Assembly (NCBI RefSeq): GCF_003669035.1
Contig: NZ_CP033070.1
Coordinates: forward strand, 682,001 to 746,000
DNA length: 64,000 nucleotides
Reading direction: 5' to 3'
Source: Chryseobacterium sp. 3008163
GTDB lineage: Bacteria; Bacteroidota; Bacteroidia; Flavobacteriales; Weeksellaceae
Every line of letters begins with the position of its first letter. Position 1 is the first letter of the stretch. A program made the position numbers and the translations under genes. Below are positions 43,490-53,050 of this stretch, piece after piece. The notes beneath the pieces are model-generated. The model did no database searches. It saw only the letters and a list, made by a program, of their open reading frames with translations, and had not been told where the DNA came from.

Positions 43490-44485
43490 TTATTTCAAAG
43501 CAAATTCAGGCTTCTCAAGACGGTTTCCTTTTCGGTCATAAACCGCAAAATTAAATCCGTCCTGAATGCAGTACGAACCATATTCCCCTTTTTTATTGAT
43601 GGCAATAAAGCCAACCTGAATATCTTTTAGATTTTTATTTCTTCGCTCAGTAATTTTCACGATTCTTTCAACCGCTTCTTTACAGGCTTGCTGAGGGTTT
43701 CTTCCTTGTCGCATTAATTCCACCACAAGATGAGTTCCCACCGTTCTGATCACTTCTTCGCCATGACCAGTCGCCGTCGCCGCTCCGACTTCGTTATCAA
43801 CGAACAAACCTGCACCGATAATTGGGGAATCACCTACTCTGCCGTGCATTTTGAAAGCCATTCCGCTCGTAGTGCACGCTCCGGAAAGATTTCCTTGAGC
43901 ATCCAAAGCGATCATTCCAATCGTGTCGTGATTTTCTATATTGACGATGGGTTTATAGTTGCTGTCCTTCAGCCATTCTTTCCACTCTTTTTCGGAATCT
44001 GCTGTAAGGATATTTTCTTTTTTAAAACCTTGGGAAACGGCAAACTGAAACGCTCCGTCACCGACCAACATCACATGCGGTGTTTTTTCCATCACCATTC
44101 TCGCTACCGAAATTGGATTTTTAATATTTTCAAGACACGCAACCGAACCAATGTTGTAATTTTCATCCATTATACAAGCATCCAACGTCACTCTTCCGTC
44201 TCTGTCGGGACGACCACCGTAACCAACGCTTCTCTCATTCGGATCATTTTCAACCAAACGAACACCTTTTTCAACAGCATCCAATGCTCTTCCGCCTTTT
44301 CCTAATATCTTCCACGCCTCTTCGTTCGCTTTTAAACCAAAATCCCAGGTTGAAAGAACAATCGGTTTATTCACCACTGAGTTTTCGTTGTCTGGAACAT
44401 TTTTAGCAATCAAATCCAATGGATTCAATAACAATGCGGATGATAATATTCCTGTGGTTTTTAAAAATTTTCTTCTTGAATTCAT
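43490..44485 (-). CDS. Glycosylasparaginase (N4-(beta-GlcNAc)-L-asparaginase)
   Basis: The 331-aa Ntn hydrolase has a Tat-like signal (NSRRKFLKTTGILSSALLL). The catalytic Thr188 is in ENHDTIGMIALD, where autocleavage makes alpha and beta chains. VGYGGRPDRDGRVTLDACIMD and GRVGDSPIIGAGLFVDNEVGAATATGHGEE are the substrate-binding segments. The enzyme frees GlcNAc from asparagine in degraded N-glycoproteins; the bacterial archetype is from Elizabethkingia (Flavobacterium) meningosepticum. It follows the GH20 gene in the same direction. Confidence 0.95.
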   Translation of the reverse strand: MNSRRKFLKTTGILSSALLLNPLDLIAKNVPDNENSVVNKPIVLSTWDFGLKANEEAWKILGKGGRALDAVEKGVRLVENDPNERSVGYGGRPDRDGRVTLDACIMDENYNIGSVACLENIKNPISVARMVMEKTPHVMLVGDGAFQFAVSQGFKKENILTADSEKEWKEWLKDSNYKPIVNIENHDTIGMIALDAQGNLSGACTTSGMAFKMHGRVGDSPIIGAGLFVDNEVGAATATGHGEEVIRTVGTHLVVELMRQGRNPQQACKEAVERIVKITERRNKNLKDIQVGFIAINKKGEYGSYCIQDGFNFAVYDRKGNRLEKPEFALK

Positions 44486-44560
44486 ATTTTTAAGTTGAGG
44501 CTTAGGTTAAGGTTGACTTGTTTAAAATTTTAGAAACTTTAAGTACTAAATTTTATTTAA

Positions 44561-46828
44561 TTATTGTGCTCCGATTTCATCTACAAAAAGCCACGCTTTT
44601 GAGTCTGCACCAGGGTTTCCTGCAGGAATAATTCCTGCGTTTTCTATTTTAATTTTAATAAATTGGGCATTCTGATTTCCAACTTTAAGAATAATTTTTC
44701 CTTTTGTTGAAAGAATATCTTCTTTTCCGGTTTCTTTGATGGTTTTAAAATTTTTTCCGTCATTCGAAATGGAAACAGTCGCTGATTTTGCCAGATGAAT
44801 CCAGCTTCCTTTATTGTCCAATGTATTAAAATAAACTTCTGAAAAATTAGTTTTTTCGCCTAAATCAATGGTTGCGACAACATCTTTTCCCTGAAAACCC
44901 AGCCACGTTTTTCCTAACTGTTTTACATTTCCTATAATTGCATCAACTAAAGTAAATGCGCCGCCGAAAGAATAATTTTCGCTCGGCTGATGTTCCAAGA
45001 TGATTTTTTTTCCAGTCGTTTTTGAGGTGGTAAAATTTTGAGAAGATATTGCACTTTTCAATTCTCCATTTTCAAAATAAGCAGACTTTATCGTCATCGC
45101 TTTTGAAACAGGAATTGCATTCTGATAGGTTGCCGAATTTGATTTTGGTTCGCTTCCGTCAATTGTATATTTAATTCCGTTGGGATTTTGAGAAGTTGAA
45201 AGTTCGTAAGAAACACCAGTGTTATTAGGAATTACCTTGCCTGAAATATTGTAGATACTTTTCGCATAGTTGATGTTCATTTTATCTAAAATCTTAAAAT
45301 GCTGCACAACTCTGTTTTCAAATTCTTTGTATTTTTCAGGGTTTGAAGTTCCCCAACCGACCTCAGACAGAGCAAATAATCTTGGGAAGATCATGTATTG
45401 AACTTGTTTGAAATCCAGAATATATTCCGTCCATAAATTCGCCTGAACTCCCAAAATAAATTTTGACTGCTCTGCGTTCAATTCAGCTGGAATAGGATTA
45501 TACGAATAGACTTTATCCAAAGGTGTGAAACCTCCAAACGCATTCGGTTCGGTCTGCGGATCGCCCTGATAATGGTCAAAATAACAATATGCACCCGGCG
45601 TCATTACGGCAAAATGATTGGTTTTTGCAGCTTCGATTCCACCTTTAATGCCAGTCCAACTCATTACTGCGGCATTTGGAGCTAATCCACCTTCCAAAAT
45701 CTCGTCCCAGCCGATGATTTTTCGACCTTTTAAGTTGACATACTTTTCAATTCTCTGAATGAAATAACTTTGTAAACCGTGCTCGTCTTTCAGATTATGT
45801 TTTTTAATTAATTCCTGACAATGTGCACATTCTTTCCATCTTGTTTTCGGACATTCGTCACCACCGATGTGAATGTATTGCGAAGGAAAAAGTGCAATGA
45901 CCTCATCCAAAACATTTTCTAAAAACGTAAACGTTTCGTCTTTTGGACAGAAAACATCATCGAAAACTCCCCATTTTGTCGCCACCTCGAAAGGCCCTTT
46001 CGTACACGCCAATTGAGGATAAGCAGAAAGTGCAGCCAAAGCATGACCAGGCATTTCAATCTCCGGAACGACCGTGATATGTCTATCCTGAGCGTATTTT
46101 ACAACTTCTTTGATTTGCTCTTGGGTATAAAAATACGGTCCGTAAGGTTTTCCGTCATAAGTATCATCGACATAAGCACCAATCATGGATTCTTTTCGTT
46201 TTGAACCAATTTGTGTAAGTTTCGGATATTTTTTAATCTCAATTCTCCAGCCCTGATCGTCGGTTAAATGCCAGTGAAATGTATTGAGTTTGTATATTGC
46301 CAAATAATCGATGTATTGTTTTACTTCTTCGACAGTGAAGAAATGACGGCAAACATCAAGGTGCATTCCTCGCCATGCGAATTTTGGAGAATCATTTATC
46401 TTTAAATTTGGAATTTCCTTTTTATCTGAAAACTGATTAATTAATTGAATCAAAGTTTGAAACGCATAGAACTTTCCTTTTTTACTTGAATATTTAATTA
46501 AAATCTTCTTATCGTTAATTTCTAAAAAATATCCATCATCTTTAATTTCTGAAGAATTTACCTTTTCTAATTCTACAAAACTATATTTTGGTACTCCATG
46601 ATTTGAAACTAAGAAGTGAGTCGCATCAGTTTTTAAAAATGTATTAAAAATCTTAACTTCAAACTGAAGAGAATCATTTTTTGCCTCCCGAACAAGAATT
46701 TTTTCAGGAATTACACTTGCTCCTTTATTAATTTTTAAATTTTGCGGATAAGGAATTAAATTTAATTTATTCTGAGAGAAAAAACACGTTGAAATGAGTA
46801 AAGAAAAGACCAAAAGAATACGCAGCAT
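44561..46828 (-). CDS. Secreted GH20 beta-N-acetylhexosaminidase
   Basis: The 755-aa enzyme has a signal peptide, a GH20b alpha/beta domain and the catalytic TIM barrel starting WRGMHLDVCRHFFTVEEVKQYID. The catalytic pair is Asp324-Glu325 in HIGGDECPKTRW. HWHLTDDQGWRIEI and WDEILEGGLAPNAAVMSW are family motifs. A chitobiase-type C-terminal domain (TIDGSEPKSNSATYQ) and an F5/8-type carbohydrate-binding domain follow. It removes terminal GlcNAc/GalNAc. It is the first gene of the glycoprotein-degradation run. Confidence 0.95.
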   Translation of the reverse strand: MLRILLVFSLLISTCFFSQNKLNLIPYPQNLKINKGASVIPEKILVREAKNDSLQFEVKIFNTFLKTDATHFLVSNHGVPKYSFVELEKVNSSEIKDDGYFLEINDKKILIKYSSKKGKFYAFQTLIQLINQFSDKKEIPNLKINDSPKFAWRGMHLDVCRHFFTVEEVKQYIDYLAIYKLNTFHWHLTDDQGWRIEIKKYPKLTQIGSKRKESMIGAYVDDTYDGKPYGPYFYTQEQIKEVVKYAQDRHITVVPEIEMPGHALAALSAYPQLACTKGPFEVATKWGVFDDVFCPKDETFTFLENVLDEVIALFPSQYIHIGGDECPKTRWKECAHCQELIKKHNLKDEHGLQSYFIQRIEKYVNLKGRKIIGWDEILEGGLAPNAAVMSWTGIKGGIEAAKTNHFAVMTPGAYCYFDHYQGDPQTEPNAFGGFTPLDKVYSYNPIPAELNAEQSKFILGVQANLWTEYILDFKQVQYMIFPRLFALSEVGWGTSNPEKYKEFENRVVQHFKILDKMNINYAKSIYNISGKVIPNNTGVSYELSTSQNPNGIKYTIDGSEPKSNSATYQNAIPVSKAMTIKSAYFENGELKSAISSQNFTTSKTTGKKIILEHQPSENYSFGGAFTLVDAIIGNVKQLGKTWLGFQGKDVVATIDLGEKTNFSEVYFNTLDNKGSWIHLAKSATVSISNDGKNFKTIKETGKEDILSTKGKIILKVGNQNAQFIKIKIENAGIIPAGNPGADSKAWLFVDEIGAQ

Positions 46829-46933
46829 CTTGTTGAGTTTAGATTTTAGCGAATATAATTATTTTCTGAAAAATTCAGTCTATGATTTAACTATTTCAGC
46901 TACGAAACATCTAATTTTGTATAAAAATAAACG

Positions 46934-47740
46934 ATGAAAAAAACTTTTCTCTTAGCAGCCGGATTATTATTCTCGGTTTCTGCACAAGCACAAATTTTAG
47001 ATATCATTAAATCTACTGTTAAAAACCAGACTGGTATAGATCTAAGCAATCCCAAAACGACACCAGCAACTTCTACAACAAGTCCACAAACTCCAACCAA
47101 AAACAGTTCTTCAGTTAATTTAGGAAGTCTGACTTCAACCCAAATTTCATCAGGTTTAAAGGAAGCTTTAAATTTAGGCGTAACTGAAGGTGTGAAAAAA
47201 CTGGGCGTAACCGATGGTTTCCTGAAAAATGAAGCCGTGAAAATTTTAATGCCTGAAAAATTAAGAGTAATCGACACCAAACTCCGCGCTTTCGGGTTGG
47301 GAAGCTTAGCAGATCAGGGTGTGAAATTATTGAACAGAGCAGCTGAAGATGCTGTTACTGAATCTGCTCCGATTTTCACAAAAGCCATCACTTCAATGAC
47401 GATTACCGACGCCAAAAACATTTTATTGGGAGGCGATAATTCGGCAACCAATTATTTACAAAGTAAAACCCAAACTCAATTATTCACTGCTTTTCAGCCA
47501 AAAGTGAAGGCTTCATTAGGGAAAGTTGGTGCTGATAAGGTTTGGACTCAATTAATTTCAAAATACAATACCTTGACTGGAAATGCTGTTTCAACAGATT
47601 TAAATGAATACGTTACCAACGAAACCATCAATGGCGTTTTCAAAATGGTTGCTGAAAAAGAAAGCGGTATCAGAAATAATTCTGTGATGAGAACGACCAG
47701 TATTTTGCAAAAGGTTTTTGGGGCGCAGGATGGTAAGTAG
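46934..47740 (+). CDS. DUF4197 domain secreted protein
   Basis: The 268-aa protein has a signal peptide (MKKTFLLAAGLLFSVSAQAQ), a Thr/Ser/Pro linker (residues about 40-60) and a helical DUF4197 domain: SGLKEALNLGVTEGVKKLG, FLKNEAVKILMPEKLR, AEDAVTESAPIFTKAI, TDAKNILLGGDNSATNYLQSKT. Function is unknown; it is probably periplasmic. It is divergent from the GH20 gene, with a 105-bp shared promoter region. Confidence 0.88.
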   Translation: MKKTFLLAAGLLFSVSAQAQILDIIKSTVKNQTGIDLSNPKTTPATSTTSPQTPTKNSSSVNLGSLTSTQISSGLKEALNLGVTEGVKKLGVTDGFLKNEAVKILMPEKLRVIDTKLRAFGLGSLADQGVKLLNRAAEDAVTESAPIFTKAITSMTITDAKNILLGGDNSATNYLQSKTQTQLFTAFQPKVKASLGKVGADKVWTQLISKYNTLTGNAVSTDLNEYVTNETINGVFKMVAEKESGIRNNSVMRTTSILQKVFGAQDGK

Positions 47741-47765
47741 TTCTTTTGTCTTGAAACAAAAGAAC
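47740..47765 (+). terminator. Hairpin after the DUF4197 gene
   Basis: GTTCTTTTGT (47740-47749) pairs perfectly with ACAAAAGAAC (47756-47765). It overlaps the last base of the stop codon and lacks a strong T tail (CAAAAATT follows). It may be a weak terminator, or the end of an interspersed repeat, since this phrase is frequent in related genomes. Confidence 0.45.
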
Positions 47766-47968
47766 CAAAAATTCAAGACTTGGACCTCTTCGCTAAAAAT
47801 AAAATCTGTAAACTAAAAATTCTAAAACTCGTGCAAGTTCGGTATTTGTTCTTCAAATCAGAATCTTTGTCGCGCTTCAAACAGTAGAATTTTCTTAACG
47901 TTCACAGAATTTATTTTCTTAACGCTACGATTTCCTATCAATTTAATTGAAATAAATATTTTCAATTA

Positions 47969-47993
47969 AAAACCTTGTCGATGACAAGGTTTT
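47969..47993. terminator. Bidirectional terminator, strong
   Basis: AAAACCTTGTC (47969-47979) pairs perfectly with GACAAGGTTTT (47983-47993) around GAT. It is 9 bp past the scoB stop and has A/T tails on both sides, so it can also stop plus-strand transcripts. Confidence 0.85.
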
Positions 47994-48001
47994 CGTTTTA
48001 T

Positions 48002-48655
48002 TTAGAATTGCATTTCAGGAATTTCTCCTTCGATGATTAAATCTGCTTCTGTTGATTTGATGATGTGTTCTACAGAAACTCCCGGAGCCCTTTCAACCAA
48101 TTTGAATCCGGCTGGAGTTACATCTAAAACAGCCAATTCGGTTACTACTTTTTTCACGCAGTTAATTCCGGTTAAAGGAAGTGTACATTTTTTCAGGATT
48201 TTACTTTCTCCGGCTTTGTTAACGTGCATCATCGCAACGATAATATTTTCGGCTGAAGCTACTAAATCCATTGCGCCACCCATTCCTTTCACCATTTTTC
48301 CTGGGATTTTCCAGTTGGCAATGTCTCCGTTTTCTGAAACTTCCATTGCGCCAAGGATAGTTAAATCTACTTTTTGGCTTCTGATCATCCCAAAACTGAA
48401 AGCTGAATCGAAAAATGAACCACCTTCTAAAATGGTAATGGTTTGTTTTCCGGCGTTAATAACGTCTGCGTCTTCTTCGCCCTCGAAAGGAAATGGACCC
48501 ATTCCTAAAACTCCATTTTCACTTTGAAATTCTACCGAAAGATTGTCTGGAACGTAGTTGGCCACCAATGTTGGAATTCCTATTCCTAAGTTGACGTAAT
48601 ATCCATCTTTTACCTCTTTGGAAATACGTTTTGCTATATCTTCTTTACTTAACAT
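48002..48655 (-). CDS. scoB: 3-oxoacid CoA-transferase subunit B
   Basis: The 217-aa subunit B of succinyl-CoA:3-ketoacid (acetoacetate) CoA-transferase carries the catalytic Glu in QSENGVLGMG (about residue 46). VNLGIGIPTLVANYV at the start and KMVKGMGGAMDLVA in the middle are conserved. The start is ATG 48655 (MLSKEDIAKRI); a TTG extension to 48697 is not credible. With subunit A it moves CoA from succinyl-CoA to acetoacetate. A 139-bp repeat-bearing gap separates the two genes. Confidence 0.94.
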   Translation of the reverse strand: MLSKEDIAKRISKEVKDGYYVNLGIGIPTLVANYVPDNLSVEFQSENGVLGMGPFPFEGEEDADVINAGKQTITILEGGSFFDSAFSFGMIRSQKVDLTILGAMEVSENGDIANWKIPGKMVKGMGGAMDLVASAENIIVAMMHVNKAGESKILKKCTLPLTGINCVKKVVTELAVLDVTPAGFKLVERAPGVSVEHIIKSTEADLIIEGEIPEMQF

Positions 48656-48679
48656 TTTTTTAAATTTGATTTTTTTAAT

Positions 48680-48760
48680 CCCGAAGTTTCGGGACAAAGT
48701 TTTTTTAGATTGACACTGTTTTTAAGTTCGCAAAGGCGTTTCACTCAGCAAAGTCATACA
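48680..48760. repeat. Repeat-bearing spacer between scoA and scoB
   Basis: CCCGAAGTTTCGGG forms a short palindrome near 48681-48694. Further on, GTTCGCAAAGGCGTTTCACTCAGC (split across about 48727-48752) resembles the GGCGTTTCACTTAGC end of the repeat at 37149-37226. I see no gene here. Confidence 0.45.
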
Positions 48761-48794
48761 AACTTTTATTACTCAATTGTTTAAATAATAATTC

Positions 48795-49499
48795 TTAATT
48801 ATCTTTCTTTCTGACAGTTCGTTGCTCGATTCTTTTTTCAAATTTTTCTCCTTGGAAAATCCTTTGAATCATAATTCCCGGAATGTGAATCTGGTTGGGG
48901 TCTAATTCTCCCGGAGCAACTAATTCTTCAACTTCAGCAATGGTAATTTTACCAGCACCTGCCATTGGATGATTGAAATTTCTTGCTGATCCTTTAAAAA
49001 TTAAATTTCCTGCATGATCACCTTTCCAGGCTTTTACAATTGAATAATCTGCATCGTATGCGTGCTCCAAAATATGAGGTTTCCCTTTGAAATCTTTTAC
49101 TTCTTTCCCTTCTGCAACCTCAGTTCCGAAACCAGCTGGTGTGTAGAATGCAGGAATTCCGGCCTGAGCGGCACGACATTTCTCGGCTAAAGTTCCCTGT
49201 GGTGTCAATTCAACATCTAATTCACCGGAAAGCATTTGTCTTTCGAATTCTGCGTTTTCCCCAACGTATGAAGAAATCATTTTTTTGATTTGCTTTTTTT
49301 GCAACAATAATCCCAAACCAAAATCATCTACTCCCGCATTGTTTGAAATACATGTCAAATCTTTTACATCGCTATCTACCAATGCATTGATTGAATTTTC
49401 CGGAATTCCGCACAGACCAAATCCGCCCAACATCAGGGTCATCCCGTCTTGGATTCCTTCAATAGCTTCAGCAGCATTTTTTACTCTTTTATCTATCAT
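48795..49499 (-). CDS. scoA: 3-oxoacid CoA-transferase subunit A
   Basis: The 234-aa subunit A begins [37 protein letters not shown], with the glycine-rich CoA-transferase family I signature. [27 protein letters not shown] and [11 protein letters not shown] are also conserved. I choose ATG 49499; the longer frame from 49535 is unsupported. It acts with ScoB in ketone-body or short acyl-CoA metabolism. Confidence 0.94.
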   Translation of the reverse strand: MIDKRVKNAAEAIEGIQDGMTLMLGGFGLCGIPENSINALVDSDVKDLTCISNNAGVDDFGLGLLLQKKQIKKMISSYVGENAEFERQMLSGELDVELTPQGTLAEKCRAAQAGIPAFYTPAGFGTEVAEGKEVKDFKGKPHILEHAYDADYSIVKAWKGDHAGNLIFKGSARNFNHPMAGAGKITIAEVEELVAPGELDPNQIHIPGIMIQRIFQGEKFEKRIEQRTVRKKDN

Positions 49500-49618
49500 G
49501 AAATATTTGATTTTTTCAGTTTTAAATTTAAACATTTTTATGACACCTTCAGTATTTCAAATAAATTTTGAGAAAGATTGAATAGAATTTCATTTTCAGT
49601 ATTATTTAAAAACAAAAA

Positions 49619-49637
49619 AGCGGAAACAAGTTCCGCT
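49619..49637 (-). terminator. Terminator of the purple acid phosphatase-like gene
   Basis: AGCGGAA (49619-49625) pairs with TTCCGCT (49631-49637) around ACAAG; on the minus strand it continues with a U-rich run (TTTTTGTTTTT). It lies 26 bp past the stop. Confidence 0.8.
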
Positions 49638-49662
49638 CTTTATCAATCAGTTGTGAATAGGT

Positions 49663-52410
49663 TTATTCAATAATTAATTTTAAAGTAAATAATTTTCTGG
49701 TATGTACTTTTACAAAATAAACACCTTTTGGCAGGTTCTCGTTGACTAAAGAAAAACGCTGATTTTGTACGTTTTCAGATTTGTATAACAGTTGACCTGT
49801 CGCTGATATCAACTCAATTTTTTCGATAGGATAGTCACTTTTAATAAAAGTCGGCTGTCCTGGTTTTGTAGGATTAGGATATAAAACTACATTTTTTTCA
49901 GTCTTATTCTTCGTTTCTTCAGTTCCCAATGTAGCTGAAGTTACCTGAAACTGTACTCTGTTTGAAACTTCTGTGTAAGAATCATTGGTAAACATCACCA
50001 TGTAATAATTACCTGCTGTGGTTGGTACTCCATTTACATTTCCTGTAATGGCTTTTGTACCTTGAGTTACCCCATCAAAATAAGTGTATGAAACAAAATT
50101 ATCATCCGGAACAGAAATATTTTGAGGATAAATTCCTAACCAATCTTTGATGATACCCGGCGAATCCGTCCATGAAGCAGAAATATTTTCACCTAAAGTA
50201 TATACCGGTTTATTGATCCAAAGGTCTGTCACAATATCTCCTACTTTAAAGAAAACCTTCTCTCCTACTGTGCTGTAACCGTCTTCAAGGAAATACTGAG
50301 CATAATAATATCCTTTTGGAAGACCTGTAAAATCAAGAGTTCCTGATGCGGTTGTGACATAACTCCATTTCGTCGCAGGAGTTGGCCCGGGAACGTGTCC
50401 CATTTTATAAATTCCAATCCAGTCTTTTACTAAATTTGGTCCATTCGAAAAATTAACTACCACTGTTCCGCCCACAGGATATGCATCTGCAGTGGTTTGA
50501 AGCACAGCTTTCGGTCCCACATAAAAACTTTTTCTAGGTGCAATTTCTGTATAACCGTTATTAGCAAAAAATCCTGCAAAGTACTGACCTTTAGTTGCCA
50601 AACCATTCGGGAAGTTTGCAATTCCTGAAGTTTGTCCGTTCGTATAAATATAACCTTGTGAAGTTACTGATGCTGGGTTTTGTCCTTTTTTATAAATAGC
50701 GACCCAGTCCTGCTGATTTCCTGGTCCGTCATTGTAAGTAGCTGCAATCGCTTCATTTTGCAGGTATTCTGTTTTATTTAATGTAAAAGTAGGATTTGAA
50801 ACCACGCTTCCTGTTACTTCAAATTGCTTTACGTCACTCCAGTCGCTCCACTCCATGTTTCTGTCTCTGTAACGAGTTTTCACATAATAAACTCCGTTGG
50901 TAATAGAGTTTGCTGCGAAAGTTACTTTCGTAATATCAACACCTGCATTCACGTTTTTGGTAAGATCTGGATTTCCGTTTCCATCTTTCCCGAACCAGTT
51001 TTCATAATCTCTGTAAAATTCTTTTTCAATCACCGAAAAGTCAGCAACTTTACTTACTAAAAACTGAGTCGTATTTAAAAGTTCGTTTGCAGGTGAAGAG
51101 AAAGTACTTCCATTTAATGTTAAAGGCAAAGTTATTGGTGCTGTAAAAATGTTTGTAATTGACGGCTTCAAAGGTTTAGGTTTATTTTTATACCTGTGAA
51201 ATGAGTCAATCAGCACATTGTCTTTTTGAGTATAAATTCCTCCGATAGAATAACTTTCGATATCTACTTTTCCGTTGGTGACATCCACTTCGATGATTTG
51301 GTACGTCCAGTCTGTTAATGTTTTCTGTACATCGTCAAAATCCTGTTCGGTAGACATTCCCCAATACTGATCCCAAGCCGTTCCTCCAGAGATAATCTGA
51401 TAATTTGGAGTGTTTTTTAACTGTCCTCTGTGATAAAGGTGATGGTGAGCTCCTACATGCATCAAATATTTGTCTGATCCTGCCAAAAGCGGAACTGCAT
51501 TGTTTCTTACCCATGTAGAAATATCACCTACATATTGCTCTGCCTGATAAGGTCTGTGGCTTAATGAAATAATCCAGTCAACTGTAGAATCGTTATTTGC
51601 TTCGTTTAAAATCTGCTGAAGCCAAGTTTGCTGTGCTGAGCCTGTATGCTCTGAACTTAAACTTATAAACAAAACATTTCCTGCTTGTTGAGCGTAATAA
51701 TTTTCGTTGCCTGATGAGATATTTTTGTATTTAATTTCATCGATATTAAAATGAGCGTAGTAAGAATTCATTCCCAAAGTACCATACGTCTCGTGGTTTC
51801 CAACGGTTGTCAGTATCGGAAGGTAGGGTGATAATTTTCTGTTCTTTTTAAAGTGAACATTCTCATAATGATCAAGAGTCCCGACATCTACCTGATCTCC
51901 GACCATAAATGTAAGTGCAATATTATCTGAAGGATCTGATGTAAGCCCGAACTTTTCTTTAAGTTTTTTGTAAGCTTTGTAATTTAACGAATCATATCGA
52001 GGCTCTGCCTTGATCTGGTTGTCTCCCATGATCAAAAACCTTATTTTTCCATCAAGTGTTACAGGCTGCCCGGGAAGAGGAAGTGTTCTGAAGTTATACA
52101 CTGCAGATTCGCTGGTTCCTGTTTTTATTTTGTAATAATACTTGGTGTTAGGTTGTAAATTGGTAATTTTTGCCGTGTGATAATAGTAATTGTTATTGTA
52201 GCCTGTATCAGAAAAAATATTGGTAGTTCCTGTTACAGTCACATTAAGGTTCGTTGGAGAATTTCCGTAAAGAACGGTTGTTTCATTGTCTGAGCTTGTC
52301 TTCCAGTTGACAATCATAGAATTGTGAGCAGGATTTTGCAGGTAAGGATACAAAACCTGAGCGTACGAAAGCTGGACGACGAAAAAAAAGAATAATAGAT
52401 AATGCCTCAT
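49663..52410 (-). CDS. T9SS-secreted purple acid phosphatase-like metallophosphoesterase with three DWxxIY repeats
   Basis: The 915-aa protein has a signal peptide, a fibronectin-like PAP N-terminal domain (residues 20-110) and a metallophosphoesterase domain with GDNQ (129-132), GDQVD (171-175), GNHET (204-208) and the AHHHLYHRG metal ligands (321-329). A region at 415-535 is FnIII-like. Three tandem ~95-residue domains follow (540-631, 633-723, 726-823), each with a DWxxIY motif: QDWVAIYKKG, KDWIGIYKMG, KDWLGIYPQN. The last 70 residues are a type A T9SS sorting domain. It probably releases phosphate from external phosphoesters; the repeats may bind substrate or surface. Confidence 0.9.
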   Translation of the reverse strand: MRHYLLFFFFVVQLSYAQVLYPYLQNPAHNSMIVNWKTSSDNETTVLYGNSPTNLNVTVTGTTNIFSDTGYNNNYYYHTAKITNLQPNTKYYYKIKTGTSESAVYNFRTLPLPGQPVTLDGKIRFLIMGDNQIKAEPRYDSLNYKAYKKLKEKFGLTSDPSDNIALTFMVGDQVDVGTLDHYENVHFKKNRKLSPYLPILTTVGNHETYGTLGMNSYYAHFNIDEIKYKNISSGNENYYAQQAGNVLFISLSSEHTGSAQQTWLQQILNEANNDSTVDWIISLSHRPYQAEQYVGDISTWVRNNAVPLLAGSDKYLMHVGAHHHLYHRGQLKNTPNYQIISGGTAWDQYWGMSTEQDFDDVQKTLTDWTYQIIEVDVTNGKVDIESYSIGGIYTQKDNVLIDSFHRYKNKPKPLKPSITNIFTAPITLPLTLNGSTFSSPANELLNTTQFLVSKVADFSVIEKEFYRDYENWFGKDGNGNPDLTKNVNAGVDITKVTFAANSITNGVYYVKTRYRDRNMEWSDWSDVKQFEVTGSVVSNPTFTLNKTEYLQNEAIAATYNDGPGNQQDWVAIYKKGQNPASVTSQGYIYTNGQTSGIANFPNGLATKGQYFAGFFANNGYTEIAPRKSFYVGPKAVLQTTADAYPVGGTVVVNFSNGPNLVKDWIGIYKMGHVPGPTPATKWSYVTTASGTLDFTGLPKGYYYAQYFLEDGYSTVGEKVFFKVGDIVTDLWINKPVYTLGENISASWTDSPGIIKDWLGIYPQNISVPDDNFVSYTYFDGVTQGTKAITGNVNGVPTTAGNYYMVMFTNDSYTEVSNRVQFQVTSATLGTEETKNKTEKNVVLYPNPTKPGQPTFIKSDYPIEKIELISATGQLLYKSENVQNQRFSLVNENLPKGVYFVKVHTRKLFTLKLIIE

Positions 52411-52569
52411 GGTAATTTCAGTTGAGTTTATTTGTTAAATGATGGTGTAATTTTACAACCCGGCAAATATAAATTTCACTTGTAAACTCAAAATGACTTT
52501 AATGATAAGCAACTATTAATTTTTTCTCTGAAAAAAGTTTAAAAAACACAATTTAGTATCACAAAATTG

Positions 52570-52602
52570 TTTGGCATATTCAAAAAGTATTTCATATATT
52601 TG
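52570..52602 (+). promoter_or_regulatory. rplS promoter
   Basis: TTTG (52570-52573) and TATATTTG (52595-52602) are 21 bp apart and match the Bacteroidota sigma-A consensus. Transcription would start near 52608, giving a 5' leader of about 65 bases that contains GAC-GAA-GTC and GTTGC-TTA-GC stem-like pieces. Confidence 0.65.
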
Positions 52603-52672
52603 CAACCTGTTATTCAACCTCTGACGAAGTCCGTGAAAGTTGCTTAGCGTAACACATTTTATTTTATTAATA

Positions 52673-53029
52673 ATGGATTTATTAAAGTACGTACAAGACA
52701 AGTACATTACAAAAAAAGAATTCCCTGAATTCAAAGCTGGTGATACAATCACTGTGTATTACGAGATTAAAGAAGGTCAAAAAACAAGAACTCAGTTCTT
52801 CAAAGGAACTGTAATCCAATTAAGAGGAACAGGTTCTACAAAGACTTTTACAATCAGAAAAATGAGTGGTGATGTAGGTGTAGAGAGAGTTTTCCCTATC
52901 AACATGCCTGCTCTTCAAAAAATCGAAGTTGACAGAAGAGGTAAAGTTAGAAGATCTAGAATTTACTACTTCAGAGACCTTAGAGGTAAAAAAGCGAGAA
53001 TTAAAGACGCTGCTTACAAGAAGAAATAA
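52673..53029 (+). CDS. rplS: 50S ribosomal protein L19
   Basis: The 118-aa protein is full-length L19: LLKYVQDKYITKKEFPEFKAGDTITVYYEIKEG, FFKGTVIQLRGTGSTKTFTIRKMSGDVGVERVFP, and VDRRGKVRRSRIYYFRDLRGKKARIKD. L19 sits at the 30S-50S interface. The start is ATG 52673 (MDLLKYV); an upstream in-frame start at 52640 would add a leader-like sequence. Monocistronic, with its own promoter and terminator. Confidence 0.97.
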   Translation: MDLLKYVQDKYITKKEFPEFKAGDTITVYYEIKEGQKTRTQFFKGTVIQLRGTGSTKTFTIRKMSGDVGVERVFPINMPALQKIEVDRRGKVRRSRIYYFRDLRGKKARIKDAAYKKK

Positions 53030-53050
53030 TTCAGACAACAACACATACGA

